A stretch of DNA of 53,107 bases, from contig NZ_JANINU010000040.1 in NCBI RefSeq assembly GCF_024508875.1, positions 1-53,107 of the forward strand, given 5' to 3'. The stretch comes from Phenylobacterium sp. (GTDB lineage: Bacteria > Pseudomonadota > Alphaproteobacteria > Caulobacterales > Caulobacteraceae). Numbering within the stretch: the stretch's first letter is position 1; the number at the start of each line of letters is the position of its first letter. Shown here piece by piece: positions 34,537 to 43,331 of the stretch. The notes under the pieces were generated by a model, which saw only the letters and a list, made by a program, of their open reading frames with translations, ran no database searches and had not been told where the DNA came from. Made by a program: the position numbers and the translations under genes.

Positions 34537-35052
34537 ATGGCCGATCCGCCGCCGCTGATCGCCGCTTACCTTCGCAAGCGGGCGGACCTCGTGCGCTTCT
34601 TCACCTTGCGCACCGGTTCGGCCGCCGCGGCCGAGGACGTGGTCCAGGACCTTTATGTGAAGCTCACCGAGACCGAGACGCCGGCCGACCTGCGCAATCC
34701 GGAGGCCTTTCTCTACCGCATGGGCTCGAACCTGATGCTGGACCGCGCTAAGGCGCAGCGCCGCGCGGCCGCCCGCGACCACGCCTGGAGCCAGGCCGGC
34801 GCCGGCGACGGGCCCGAGCCGATCGCGCAGGAACCGCCCGCGGACGAGGCGGTGGCGTCGCGCCAGCGCCTGCAGCGCCTGCTGGCGGCGCTGGACCGCC
34901 TGCCGCCGCAGGTCGCCTCCGCCTTCCGCCTCCACAAGTTCGATGGGCTCAGCCATGGGGAGGTCGCGGCCCGCATGGGCGTCTCGCGCAGCTCCGTCGA
35001 GAAGTACATCATGACCGCGCTCAAGGCGCTTTCGGTGGAGGCGGATCGATGA
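34537..35052 (+). CDS. ECF sigma factor, FecI-like
   Basis: A 171-residue sigma-70 family protein. Region 2 is visible as AAYLRKRADLVRFFTLRTGSAAAAEDVVQDLYVKL and region 4 as LPPQVASAFRLHKFDGLSHGEVAARMGVSRSSVEKYIMTAL. The size and the following fecR and TonB-receptor genes place it in the FecI group, which is activated by a signal from the outer-membrane receptor through the anti-sigma protein. I chose the ATG at 34537 with GGAG upstream; an ATG at 34492 would add 15 residues. Confidence 0.92.
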   Translation: MADPPPLIAAYLRKRADLVRFFTLRTGSAAAAEDVVQDLYVKLTETETPADLRNPEAFLYRMGSNLMLDRAKAQRRAAARDHAWSQAGAGDGPEPIAQEPPADEAVASRQRLQRLLAALDRLPPQVASAFRLHKFDGLSHGEVAARMGVSRSSVEKYIMTALKALSVEADR

Positions 35053-35107
35053 ATTGCGGTTCCGCGCCGGCGGCGTCGTCTATGGGCCAGGAGGTTCCCG
35101 TCACGCC

Positions 35108-36082
35108 ATGAGCGCAACGTCCGACACAACGCCGATCCCGGAGGCCGTGCGCGAGCGCGCCGCCTTCTGGCACGTGCGCCTGGCGTCCGACGACGCGGAC
35201 GAGGCGGACTGGCTGGGCTTCGAGAGCTGGCTGGCCGAGAGCCCGGTCCACCAGCGGGCTTATGAGGCGATCGAACAGGTCTGGTCCGACCTCGACGACG
35301 CACCCGCATCGGCGACCACCAACGTCGCCGCCCTGCCCGCCCGGCCCAGCCGCCGGGGCGTCATGCGCATGGGCGCGATCGCAGCCAGCCTGGTGGCCAC
35401 GACCGTCATCGGCGCGACGATCTGGTCGAACATGCCGCGCACCCAGGTGTTCGACACCGCCCCCGGCCAGCGGCAGGTGGTGGCGCTGGCCGACGGCACG
35501 CGGATCACCATCAACGGCGGCTCCCACCTGACGGCGAAGCTGGGCCGGCGCGAGCGGCGGGTGGTGATGGCCGACGCCGAGGCCGTCTTCGACGTGGCGA
35601 AGGACCCCAGCCGGCCATTCTACATCGACGCGGGCGAGCGCGAGATCCGCGTGGTCGGCACCGAATTCAACGTCCTGCACCAGAAGGGCGACGTCTCGGT
35701 CGCCGTCCGTCGGGGGGTCGTCGAAGTGCGCCCGGCTGGCGCGCCCAACACGAAGCCGCTGGCAAGACTGACCAAGGGCCAGTCGCTCACCCATCGCAAA
35801 GGCCGTCAGGCCGACACGGTGGCCGCGGTCGATCCCGACGCGGCGCTCGCCTGGACCGGCGGCCGGCTCGTGTTCCAGGATGCGCCGCTCACCGAGGTGG
35901 CTGAAACCCTTGGCCGCTATGCGGGCCACCCGATCGTGGTGGCGCCTGACGCGCGGGCCCTGCGCGTCACCGCAGTTCTCAACATCGGTCCTGAGGACGC
36001 CATGCTCGGCAGCCTTTCCCAGTTCCTCCCCGTGCGGGTCGAGCGCCAAACCGATAGTGTGCGACTCAGCCTGCGTCGCTAG
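35108..36082 (+). CDS. FecR-type anti-sigma/sensor protein
   Basis: A 324-residue membrane protein. The N-terminal DUF4880 region (AAFWHVRLASDDADEADWL, WLAESPVHQRAYE) binds the sigma factor. One membrane helix follows near residues 95 to 115 (GAIAASLVATTVIGATIW). The periplasmic FecR domain (FDTAPGQRQVVALADGTRI, VVGTEFNV) and a C-terminal DUF4974 segment (FQDAPLTEVAETLGRYAG) complete it. It transfers the receptor signal to the sigma factor. It lies 55 bases after the sigma gene and 23 before the receptor gene. Confidence 0.93.
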   Translation: MSATSDTTPIPEAVRERAAFWHVRLASDDADEADWLGFESWLAESPVHQRAYEAIEQVWSDLDDAPASATTNVAALPARPSRRGVMRMGAIAASLVATTVIGATIWSNMPRTQVFDTAPGQRQVVALADGTRITINGGSHLTAKLGRRERRVVMADAEAVFDVAKDPSRPFYIDAGEREIRVVGTEFNVLHQKGDVSVAVRRGVVEVRPAGAPNTKPLARLTKGQSLTHRKGRQADTVAAVDPDAALAWTGGRLVFQDAPLTEVAETLGRYAGHPIVVAPDARALRVTAVLNIGPEDAMLGSLSQFLPVRVERQTDSVRLSLRR

Positions 36083-36105
36083 ACGCGCCGGATGTCGGGA
36101 TCACG

Positions 36106-38514
36106 ATGAGGGGAAGGCCGCCACGCGGGCGGATCGTCGGGTTGACCGCGGCCGTGGGGCTTGCGTTGCCGGCTGGCGCCCACGCAGCCGAGGTCGCCTT
36201 TTCAATTCCCGACCAGCCGCGCGAGTTGGCGCTCCTCGTCCTCGCCAGACAGGCCGGGATTTCCCTCGGCTTCGCCCCGGGCGCCCGCTGCGACGGCCGC
36301 GCCGGTGTCTCCGGCCGCATGAGCGTCGATGCGGCCCTCGGCCGCCTGCTGGCCGGCTCGGCCTGCGTCGCGCGCCGGCCCGACGCCCGTACCGTCGTGA
36401 TCCGCCCTGCCCCCGTCGCGCCGGCGTCGACGTCCAGGCCGGCGCCCGCGCCGGCCGCGCACCCGGCCGAGGCCGACCTCGCCGAACTGGTGGTCACCGC
36501 CGACAAGACCGAACAGCTCCTGTCGCAGTCCGCATCCGGACTGACGGCCGTCGGCGGGGCCGAACTCGCTCGCGCCGGCGTCGCCGACGTACGCGACCTC
36601 TCTCTGCTGGCCGCTGGCGTCACGGTGACCAACCTGGGTCCCGGCCGCGACAAGGTGATCTTGCGTGGCCTCTCCGACGGTCCTCTCACCGGCCACACCC
36701 AGTCGACCGTGGGCCTCTACCTCGGCGACCTGCGCCTGACGGACAACGCACCGGACCCCGACCTGCCCCTGGCCGACGTCGCCCGGGTCGAAGTGCTTCG
36801 CGGCCCGCAGGGTTCGCTCTATGGCGCCGGATCGATCGGCGGCGTGCTGCACATCGTGCCGAACGCGCCCGACCCATCCGCCCGCGCAGGAAGCCTCTCC
36901 GCCACCCTATCGGCCACCGCCCACAGCGCCGGCTCCTACGAACTCCAGGGGATCTTCAATCAGCCGTTCGGCGACGGTGACGGCGCGGTGCGCGCGGTCG
37001 CTTGGTCCGAGCAGAGCGGCGGGACCATCGACGACGTGGGCCGCGGGCTCAAGGACGTGGATCGGACTCGCCGCGTGGGCGTGCGCGCCACCCTGCTGTG
37101 GCGGGTCGCGCCAGACTTCGACCTGGATGCGGTGGTGATGGAACAGAACATCGACACCCGCGACGCGCACTATGCCGACCCGGCGGTCGGAACGCTTTCC
37201 CGGTCCTCCACGATCGCCCAGCCTCACGACAACGACTTCGTGGCCGGCGCGCTGGGCGCCCGCTGGTCCCCCTCCTGGGGCAGGCTCACCCTGAGTCTCG
37301 GCGCCCTGGACCACGATGTCGGCACCACCTACGACGCCACCGCAGCGCCCATGGCGCTGGTCCCGGCCGGCGCTCGGCCACGCAGCTTCACCGACCGGAA
37401 CGAGATCCGCGCCCTCGTCGCCGAGGGCCGCGCCGCGTCGGCCGGGCCAGGCCGGTTCCAGTGGAAGGCCGGCCTCTTCGCCGCGTTCGGCAACCAGACG
37501 CTGGAAGGACGCCTCACCACGGTCGAGGGGCCAACAGGCTATGAGGAGGCCCGCCGCGACCGCCTGCGCGAGGCCGCCGCCTTCGGCGAGGTTTCGTACG
37601 ACCTGACGCCGACGCTGACCGCGACAGCGGGTGGGCGACTGTTCCAGTCCCGGCTCCACACGTGGTCCGAGGTCTCTCTCGGCGCGCCGGTGCGCACCTT
37701 CCGGGGCTCGACCCGCTACAACGGCTTCGCGCCGCGGTTCGTCCTCGCTTACCGGCCCTGGCCGAACGTCACGCTCTATGCCCAGGCGGCGGAGGGGTAC
37801 CGCACGCCCGGCTTCAACACGAGCGGTCCTGCAGATCAGGTCTTCTCCGAGACGGGAGGCGCCCAGCCCCTCCGCCGCTATGCGGGCGACGAACTGTGGA
37901 GCTACGAGGCCGGCGGGCGCTGGCGCTCGCCTGCCCTGGGGCTGGCCCTCCGCCTCGCCGCCTTCCGCGCCGACTGGACGGACATCCAGGCCGACATCCT
38001 GCTGCCCTCGGGCCTGCCGTTCACGGCCAACCTGGGTGACGGAAGCAGCCGCGGCATCGAGGCCGAGGCGACCTGGCGCCGCGGGCCCTTCGAAGTCGCC
38101 GGCAACGTCGTCTGGCAGGAGCCTGAGCTGCGCTACCCCGAGGCGGGCCTGCCGGCGCGGGCCGACACAGGCCTGCCCGGCGTGCCGAAGCTCTCCTACG
38201 CCGCCTCCGCCGCCTACAACCGCCCCCTCGCCGCGACCTGGGATCTGGAGCTGCGCGCCACGTTCGCCTACGTCGGCCGCTCGCGTCTCGCCTTCGACGC
38301 CGTCACCGCGCCGGTCATGGGAGGATACGGCGACCTGCGCCTTTCTGCCGCCCTGTCGGGAACGGACCTCACGGCGCGGATCTTCGCCGACAACCTGCTG
38401 AACCGCCGCGGCGACACCCTGGCCTTCGGCAACCCGTTCCTGCTGCGCACGACGACGCTGGCGACGCCGCAACGGCCGCGCACCGTGGGCGTCACGCTCA
38501 CCCGCCAGTTCTGA
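36106..38514 (+). CDS. TonB-dependent receptor with STN signalling domain
   Basis: An 802-residue outer-membrane receptor. After a signal peptide (VGLTAAVGLALPAGAHAA) comes an STN domain (FSIPDQPRELALLVLARQAGISLGFA), a Pro/Ala linker, then the TonB box region and plug (AELVVTADKTEQ, RGLSDGPLTGHTQSTVGLYL, ADVARVEVLRGPQGSLYGAGSIGG). The barrel runs to a terminal phenylalanine (TLTRQF). The STN domain contacts FecR, so the three genes form a transcription-signalling import module. The ligand (siderophore, haem or a polyketide-like compound) cannot be read; nearby is a candidate biosynthetic cluster. Confidence 0.93.
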   Translation: MRGRPPRGRIVGLTAAVGLALPAGAHAAEVAFSIPDQPRELALLVLARQAGISLGFAPGARCDGRAGVSGRMSVDAALGRLLAGSACVARRPDARTVVIRPAPVAPASTSRPAPAPAAHPAEADLAELVVTADKTEQLLSQSASGLTAVGGAELARAGVADVRDLSLLAAGVTVTNLGPGRDKVILRGLSDGPLTGHTQSTVGLYLGDLRLTDNAPDPDLPLADVARVEVLRGPQGSLYGAGSIGGVLHIVPNAPDPSARAGSLSATLSATAHSAGSYELQGIFNQPFGDGDGAVRAVAWSEQSGGTIDDVGRGLKDVDRTRRVGVRATLLWRVAPDFDLDAVVMEQNIDTRDAHYADPAVGTLSRSSTIAQPHDNDFVAGALGARWSPSWGRLTLSLGALDHDVGTTYDATAAPMALVPAGARPRSFTDRNEIRALVAEGRAASAGPGRFQWKAGLFAAFGNQTLEGRLTTVEGPTGYEEARRDRLREAAAFGEVSYDLTPTLTATAGGRLFQSRLHTWSEVSLGAPVRTFRGSTRYNGFAPRFVLAYRPWPNVTLYAQAAEGYRTPGFNTSGPADQVFSETGGAQPLRRYAGDELWSYEAGGRWRSPALGLALRLAAFRADWTDIQADILLPSGLPFTANLGDGSSRGIEAEATWRRGPFEVAGNVVWQEPELRYPEAGLPARADTGLPGVPKLSYAASAAYNRPLAATWDLELRATFAYVGRSRLAFDAVTAPVMGGYGDLRLSAALSGTDLTARIFADNLLNRRGDTLAFGNPFLLRTTTLATPQRPRTVGVTLTRQF

Positions 38515-38518
38515 AGCG

Positions 38519-38977
38519 CTACTTCGCCGGCCGCGCGGCTTCCAGGGTGTCCTTCAGGCCTTGCCGCGCCAGTTCGTCGGCGCGCTCGTTGAGCTCGTGA
38601 CCGGCGTGGCCCTTCACCCACTTCCACTTCACCTCATGGCGCGCGCGGGCCTCGTCCAGTCGCCGCCACAGGTCGTCGTTCTTCACCGGCTTGCCGTCGG
38701 CGGTCCGCCAGCCGCGGCGCTTCCATGAGTGGATCCACTCATGGATGCCCTTCTGGACGTACTGGCTGTCGGTGTGCAGCTCGACCTGACAGGGCTTCTT
38801 CAGCGCCTCCAGCGCCTGGATCGCCGCCATCAGCTCCATGCGGTTGTTGGTGGTCGCCAACTCGCCGCCGGACAGCTCCTTGGTCTTTTCCCCATGCATC
38901 AGGATGACGCCCCAGCCGCCCGGCCCCGGATTCCCCGAGCAGGCGCCGTCGGTGTAGATCGTCACGCCGGGCGTCAC
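38519..38977 (-). CDS. rnhA: Ribonuclease HI
   Basis: A 152-residue RNase HI with all catalytic residues at E. coli-like numbers: Asp10 ([16 protein letters not shown]), Glu48 (NNRMEL), Asp70 (HTDSQYV), His124 (KGHAGHE) and Asp134 (ERADELA). It removes RNA from RNA-DNA hybrids. The start overlaps the thrB stop (ATGA), and the stop is four bases from that of the TonB-receptor gene. The lysine-rich tail is short. Confidence 0.97.
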   Translation of the reverse strand: MTPGVTIYTDGACSGNPGPGGWGVILMHGEKTKELSGGELATTNNRMELMAAIQALEALKKPCQVELHTDSQYVQKGIHEWIHSWKRRGWRTADGKPVKNDDLWRRLDEARARHEVKWKWVKGHAGHELNERADELARQGLKDTLEAARPAK

Positions 38978-39942
38978 TGGGCCGGCGCTCCGAACAGCAC
39001 CAGGTCGGGCGAGGCGCGGTGCACCGCCAGCTTACGCTCGTACTCCAGCGGGTCCTTCGGCTTCACCAGGGCCCCGGCCGGCGTCGCGCCCCAGTCGTAG
39101 AGGCGCGTCAGGAAGAACCGCATCGCCGCCCCGTGCGCCAGCACCGGCAAGGCTCCCCGCTCGGCGTCCGACAGCGGGCGGAGGCTCTCGTAGCCGCTCA
39201 GGAACTGCCGCGCCGAGGTGATGTTGAAGCTGCCGTCCGGCTCGAAACACCAGGCGTTCAGCGCCACCGCGACGTCGTAGGCGAAGGCCTCGGTGCAGGC
39301 GAAATAGAAGTCGATGGCGCCCGAGAACTTGCCGCCCGTGAAGAACACGTTGTCCGGGAAGAAGTCGGCGTGGCAGACGCCCTCCGGCAACCCTTTCGGC
39401 CAGCGCGCCGCCAGCATCGCCAGGTCGGTCGCGATGGTCTTCGCCAGGCCCGGCTTCAGCCCGTCGGCGGCGCCTTCCAGCCCCTCGAACATCGTCGCCC
39501 AGGCCGCCTGGCCCAGGTCGTTCTCGCGGCTCATGGGAAAGCCCTGGCCCGCCAGGTGCAGGCCCGCCAAGCCGACGCCCGCCTCCCGGCAGTGCGCCGC
39601 CGTCGGCCGCCGCACCGACAGCCCGTTCAGGAAGCCTGTGATCGCGCAGGGCTTGCCGCGTACGTGCTTGATGAGCCGGCCGTCCCGGTCCGCCATCGGC
39701 TCGGCCGACGGATAGCCCCGCCGCGCCAGCCAGCGCATCAGTTCCAGGAAGTACGGCAGGTCGTCGGGGTTGGTCCGGGCCTCGTAGACGGTCAGGATGA
39801 ACCGCCCCGCCTCGGTCTCCAGCAGGAAGTTCGAGTTCGAGACGCCCTCGGCTATGCCCTTGAACGCCAGCGGTGCGCCCAGGTCGAAATCGGCCAGCAG
39901 CGCGGCCAGCTCGTCGTCGGTGATGTCGGTGTAGACCGCCAT
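38974..39942 (-). CDS. thrB: Homoserine kinase (APH-fold type)
   Basis: A 322-residue kinase of the ThrB2 type: [22 protein letters not shown] at the N terminus, [16 protein letters not shown], the Brenner-type motif [12 protein letters not shown], and [19 protein letters not shown]. It makes O-phosphohomoserine for threonine synthesis. The ATG at 39942 gives the family N terminus. It is coupled to rnhA by a four-base overlap. In many alphaproteobacteria ispH lies directly upstream of this pair; here about 1 kb of other sequence intervenes. Confidence 0.93.
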   Translation of the reverse strand: MAVYTDITDDELAALLADFDLGAPLAFKGIAEGVSNSNFLLETEAGRFILTVYEARTNPDDLPYFLELMRWLARRGYPSAEPMADRDGRLIKHVRGKPCAITGFLNGLSVRRPTAAHCREAGVGLAGLHLAGQGFPMSRENDLGQAAWATMFEGLEGAADGLKPGLAKTIATDLAMLAARWPKGLPEGVCHADFFPDNVFFTGGKFSGAIDFYFACTEAFAYDVAVALNAWCFEPDGSFNITSARQFLSGYESLRPLSDAERGALPVLAHGAAMRFFLTRLYDWGATPAGALVKPKDPLEYERKLAVHRASPDLVLFGAPAQ

Positions 39943-40034
39943 GCGGACGCCAGTGCTGTACGTCGCGGGGCGGGTCAAGCTCCTCCGCGCGCCGCCGATT
40001 TGTGGTAAGAGGTCAGCACCTCGCGGAGGCAGCC

Positions 40035-40262
40035 ATGATCGAGCTCAAGGTCGAGCGCGTGGGTGACCGGGTGGCGGTCGTCCTCACCGAAGACGCGATG
40101 AAGGCCCTGCACGTCAGTGTGGGCGACACCCTGCAGATCTCGCCCTCCGGGGACGGCTGCTTCGAAGCCGTGGCTCGTGAAGGCTGGGCCGCGGACCCCC
40201 ACGCCCGCGGCCGCGCCTTCCTGCGCCGCTACAACCGCACGTTCGACCGGTTCGAGGGCTGA
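40035..40262 (+). CDS. AbrB/MazE-like small DNA-binding protein
   Basis: A 75-residue protein with a swapped-hairpin AbrB-like pattern (IELKVERVGDRVAVVLTEDAMKALHVSVGDTLQIS) and a C-terminal helix rich in Arg (RGRAFLRRYNRTFDRFEG). Proteins of this type act as antitoxins or regulators. No toxin gene follows: downstream is only the convergent PEP-CTERM relic, which overlaps its 3' end. It may be a solo regulator or a leftover of a toxin-antitoxin pair. The AGGCAGCC before the ATG at 40035 is a modest ribosome-binding site. Confidence 0.75.
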   Translation: MIELKVERVGDRVAVVLTEDAMKALHVSVGDTLQISPSGDGCFEAVAREGWAADPHARGRAFLRRYNRTFDRFEG

Positions 40263-40381
40263 GCCTCGTCCCGGCGACGCAGGGCCGCGCCGGCCAGGCC
40301 GAAACCCGCGATCATCAGCGCCCAGGTCGAAGGCTCGGGCACGGGGCCGCTCGCCAACAGCGGCGGCGCCGGCCTGATCCG
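40229..40381 (-). pseudogene. Orphan PEP-CTERM sorting tail
   Basis: On the minus strand, 40342 to 40271 encodes VPEPSTWALMIAGFGLAGAA then LRRR, a complete PEP-CTERM tail, and the frame runs on to a TAG at 40229. It has no start of its own. Its frame is the same as that of the adjacent secreted-protein gene, separated from it by the single stop at 40382-40384, and the intervening residues (IRPAPPLLASGP) form a typical linker. It is either the end of that gene after a nonsense change, or a relic of a lost gene. Confidence 0.75.
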
Positions 40382-40831
40382 TCAGCTTCCGCAGGCTTGC
40401 GGCGCCTGCGCGGCGTGCGCGCGAGCCATGCCGATGACGGCGGTCGCGGCCATCGCGGCCACCTGAGCCTTGCGGCTTCCGTACACGCCCGGCTGCGGGG
40501 CGGCGGCGTAGTCGGCGCCGGCGCCTCCGCCCTCGCTGTCGGCCGCCTTGAGCGCCGAGCCGAGAACCGCTCCGGCGATTGCCCCGCGCTTGCCCGAGCC
40601 AAGAAGCTGGCCCGAGCGACCGTTCAACAGGTCGCCCGCGCCGGCCCGGCCGGCAGCCGACATCAGTGCGCCAAGGCCGCCCGCCTTGCGCGCCGGCGCG
40701 GGGCAAGCGGCGGATGCCTCCCCTGAAGCCGGCGCGTAGGACTGCGGGGGAGTGTCGGCGTCCTGGGCGACAACCGGATTAGCAAGACAGAGGAGGGCGA
40801 AGGCGGCGAGTGCGCGGGCGCGGCGGAACAT
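40382..40831 (-). CDS. Secreted glycine/alanine-rich protein of unknown function
   Basis: A 149-residue protein with a signal peptide (FRRARALAAFALLCLANPVVAQ). The mature part is low-complexity, rich in Ala and Gly, with a glycine-zipper-like stretch (GKRGAIAGAVLGSALKAA) that could insert in a membrane. The ends hold cysteines (SAACPAPA and QACGS). No family is recognised. Immediately after its stop, in the same frame, lies a PEP-CTERM tail, so this may be a truncated PEP-CTERM protein. It sits between ispH and thrB. Confidence 0.72.
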   Translation of the reverse strand: MFRRARALAAFALLCLANPVVAQDADTPPQSYAPASGEASAACPAPARKAGGLGALMSAAGRAGAGDLLNGRSGQLLGSGKRGAIAGAVLGSALKAADSEGGGAGADYAAAPQPGVYGSRKAQVAAMAATAVIGMARAHAAQAPQACGS

Positions 40832-40968
40832 GCTGGAGGCCTTTCCTGGCGGATCGGACCATGCCTTCACCCGCCGGCGCCGCCGATGTCGCCGCGATTG
40901 CGACCTAGCGACCAAGCCGCCGGCGATCTGCGACCAATCCCGTCCCCGACGCGACCGTCGCGCCGCCG

Positions 40969-41910
40969 TCAGGCCACAGCGCGCGGCAGCTTGAACGTCA
41001 CCGTCTCGCGCGCGGTATCGATCTCCTCGACCGTCACGTCGAAGCGGCCCGCCAGCTTGTCGATCACGCCCTGCACCAGCACCTCGGGCGCCGAGGCCCC
41101 GGCGGTGACACCCACGGTCGCCACCCCGTCCAGCCAGCCAAGGTCCAGCGCCGAGGCGTCGTCGATCAAATAGGCGGCCGCCCCCGTGCGCCGGCCGACC
41201 TCGGCCAGCCGGACCGAGTTCGACGAGTTCGCGCTGCCCAGCACCAGCAGCGCCTGCGACCGCGCCGCGATCGCCTTCACCGCCTCCTGGCGGTTGGTGG
41301 TGGCGTAGCAGATGTCTTCCTTGTGCGGCGCGGCGATCCCCGGGAAGCGCGTCCTCAGCGCCTCGACGATGTCCGCCGTGTCGTCGACCGACAGGGTCGT
41401 CTGGGTCACGAACGCCACGTTGGCCGGGTCCTTCGGCATGAACGCCTGGGCGTCGTCCACGGTCTCGATCAGCGCCACCGCGCCCTCGGGAAGCTGACCC
41501 ATGGTGCCCACCACCTCGGGGTGGCCGGCGTGGCCGATCAGCACGATCTCGCGGCCGGCGTCGAAATGGCGGCCCGCCTCGACGTGCACCTTGGAGACCA
41601 GCGGGCACGTCGCATCCAGGTACAGCATCTGCCGCGACTTCGCCTCGGCCGGCACCGACTTCGGCACGCCGTGCGCCGAGAACACCACCGGCCGGTCGGC
41701 CGGGCACTCGTCCAGTTCCTCGACGAACACCGCGCCCATGGCCTTCAGCCGGTCCACGACGTGCCGGTTGTGCACGATCTCGTGGCGCACATAGACCGGC
41801 GCGCCGAACTTCTCGATCGCCCGCTCCACGATCTGGATCGCCCGGTCCACCCCCGCGCAGAAGCCGCGCGGGCTGGCCAGCAGGACGGTGAGGGGCGGAC
41901 GGCTCGACAT
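40969..41910 (-). CDS. ispH: 4-hydroxy-3-methylbut-2-enyl diphosphate reductase
   Basis: A 313-residue [4Fe-4S] enzyme, last step of the MEP isoprenoid pathway. The three cluster cysteines are present: Cys18 ([11 protein letters not shown]), Cys102 ([11 protein letters not shown]) and Cys201 ([10 protein letters not shown]). The substrate-binding [21 protein letters not shown] and GSANSSNS motifs are all there. Length is normal. The start [18 protein letters not shown] is natural. It is probably monocistronic or leads toward the secreted-protein gene 137 bases downstream. Confidence 0.97.
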   Translation of the reverse strand: MSSRPPLTVLLASPRGFCAGVDRAIQIVERAIEKFGAPVYVRHEIVHNRHVVDRLKAMGAVFVEELDECPADRPVVFSAHGVPKSVPAEAKSRQMLYLDATCPLVSKVHVEAGRHFDAGREIVLIGHAGHPEVVGTMGQLPEGAVALIETVDDAQAFMPKDPANVAFVTQTTLSVDDTADIVEALRTRFPGIAAPHKEDICYATTNRQEAVKAIAARSQALLVLGSANSSNSVRLAEVGRRTGAAAYLIDDASALDLGWLDGVATVGVTAGASAPEVLVQGVIDKLAGRFDVTVEEIDTARETVTFKLPRAVA

Positions 41911-41965
41911 GGCCCGGAACCTAGTGCCCCGGGCTGGTCAGTTCCAGCGCCGAACCCGCGAAGCC

Positions 41966-43240
41966 TCAGTGCATCTTGAAGCGGATCGGCACCGACTTCG
42001 GTCCGCAGACGAAGCTGGCCGCCGTGCGCGTAGGTGTCCCGTCCAGTTCCACGCTGGCCAGGCGCGGCAGCAGTTCCTCCCAGAGGATCCGCATCTCCAT
42101 CCGCGCCAGATGCTGGCCGAGGCAGACGTGCGCGCCATAGCCGAACGCCACGTGCTTGTTCGGCGTCCGCTCGATGTCGTAGCGGAACGGATCCGTGAAA
42201 TGCGCCTCGTCCCGGTTGCCCGAAGGATAGCAGAGCATCAGCCAGTCGCCCTTGGCGATCTTTTGACCCGCCAGCTCCGCATCGTCCGTGGCGGTGCGCA
42301 TGAAGTGCTTCACCGGGGTCTCCCACCGGATCGACTCCTCGACGTGGCCGGCGATCTTCGACGGATCTGCCTTCAGCTTGGCGAACTGGTCCGGGTGTTC
42401 GCACAGCGCCCACATGGCGCCTGCCGTGGTGTTCGACGTCGTGTCGTGCCCCGCGGTCGCGGCGATGATGTAGTAGCTCATGGCCTCCAGGTGGCCGAGC
42501 GGCTGGCCCTCGATGGCGCCATTGGCGATCACGCTGGCCAGGTCGTTGCGGGGGTTCTGCCGCCGATCCTCGGTCATGGCGTTGAAGTAGGTCATGAAGT
42601 CCATGACCGTGGCCTGCAGCGACGCCAGAGCCTGGTCGGTGTCGGTAAGCGCCTGGCCCGAGCGGTTCACGTCCGGGTCGGCGCTGCCGAACAGCTCCTG
42701 GGTCAGCTTCAGCATCCGCGGCTCGTCGACCTCCGGGACGCCCAGCACTTCCATGATCACGTGCAGCGGATAGAGGAACGCCACGTCGCGGGCGAAGTCG
42801 CAGCGATCGCCGCGCGCGGCCATCCGATCTACGAAGCCCCGGGCGATCTCGCGGATCCGCGCCTCCAGCCCGCGCAGGTTCTGCGGCAGGAACCAGGCTT
42901 GTGTCAGGCGCCGGTAGGCGAAGTGGTCGGGGTTGTCCATCTGGACCAGCGAGCGGACGAGGTGCGGCGAGCCGCCCATCATGGCGCGCACCTTCTTGTC
43001 GGCCTCAATGGTCGTCACCACCGTCGAGCGGTCGCCGTTGTGGAACAGCTCGTTCTGCTTCTCCACGGCCTGGATGTCGTCGAAGCGGGTGACCACCCAG
43101 AACGGATCGAACCCTTCCGGCTGGGCCACCGCCAGCGGCGCCTCGGCCCGCAGGCGGGTGAAGGCCGCATCGCTGCGGCTGCGGTCCTGGTACGCGCGGG
43201 GATCGACGATCGTGTCGGCCAGGTCCTGCGGGATCATCAT
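41966..43240 (-). CDS. Cytochrome P450
   Basis: A 424-residue bacterial class I P450. The haem-ligand loop is FGYGAHVCLG (Cys373), the I-helix oxygen-activation motif AGHDTT (263-268), and the K-helix ExxR is in EESIRWE. The general pattern resembles bacterial P450s acting on terpenes, steroids or fatty acids; the substrate is unknown. It is divergent from a TetR-rubredoxin pair, which may supply regulation and perhaps electrons, although P450s usually use a ferredoxin. Two adjacent ATGs (43240 and 43237) are possible starts. Confidence 0.93.
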   Translation of the reverse strand: MMIPQDLADTIVDPRAYQDRSRSDAAFTRLRAEAPLAVAQPEGFDPFWVVTRFDDIQAVEKQNELFHNGDRSTVVTTIEADKKVRAMMGGSPHLVRSLVQMDNPDHFAYRRLTQAWFLPQNLRGLEARIREIARGFVDRMAARGDRCDFARDVAFLYPLHVIMEVLGVPEVDEPRMLKLTQELFGSADPDVNRSGQALTDTDQALASLQATVMDFMTYFNAMTEDRRQNPRNDLASVIANGAIEGQPLGHLEAMSYYIIAATAGHDTTSNTTAGAMWALCEHPDQFAKLKADPSKIAGHVEESIRWETPVKHFMRTATDDAELAGQKIAKGDWLMLCYPSGNRDEAHFTDPFRYDIERTPNKHVAFGYGAHVCLGQHLARMEMRILWEELLPRLASVELDGTPTRTAASFVCGPKSVPIRFKMH

Positions 43241-43284
43241 CGGTCTGCTTCCTCGACTTGCGTCCGCTCAGGGAACGCTTGCCT

Positions 43285-43325
43285 TAGCCGTAGCATCAAG
43301 TAACTATACGACCAACAATTATCTT
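43285..43325. promoter_or_regulatory. AT-rich bidirectional promoter/operator region of P450 and TetR genes
   Basis: The 91-base gap between the divergent genes has a short AT-rich stretch (around AAGTAACTATACGACCAAC and the bases after it) unlike its surroundings. On the minus strand TTGGTC and GCTACGGC have Caulobacter-like -35 and -10 character; on the plus strand CTATAC could serve as a -10. Partial inverted arms CAAG-TAA and TTA-TCTTG flank it. TetR binding here is inferred only. Confidence 0.35.
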
Positions 43326-43331
43326 GCGAGC

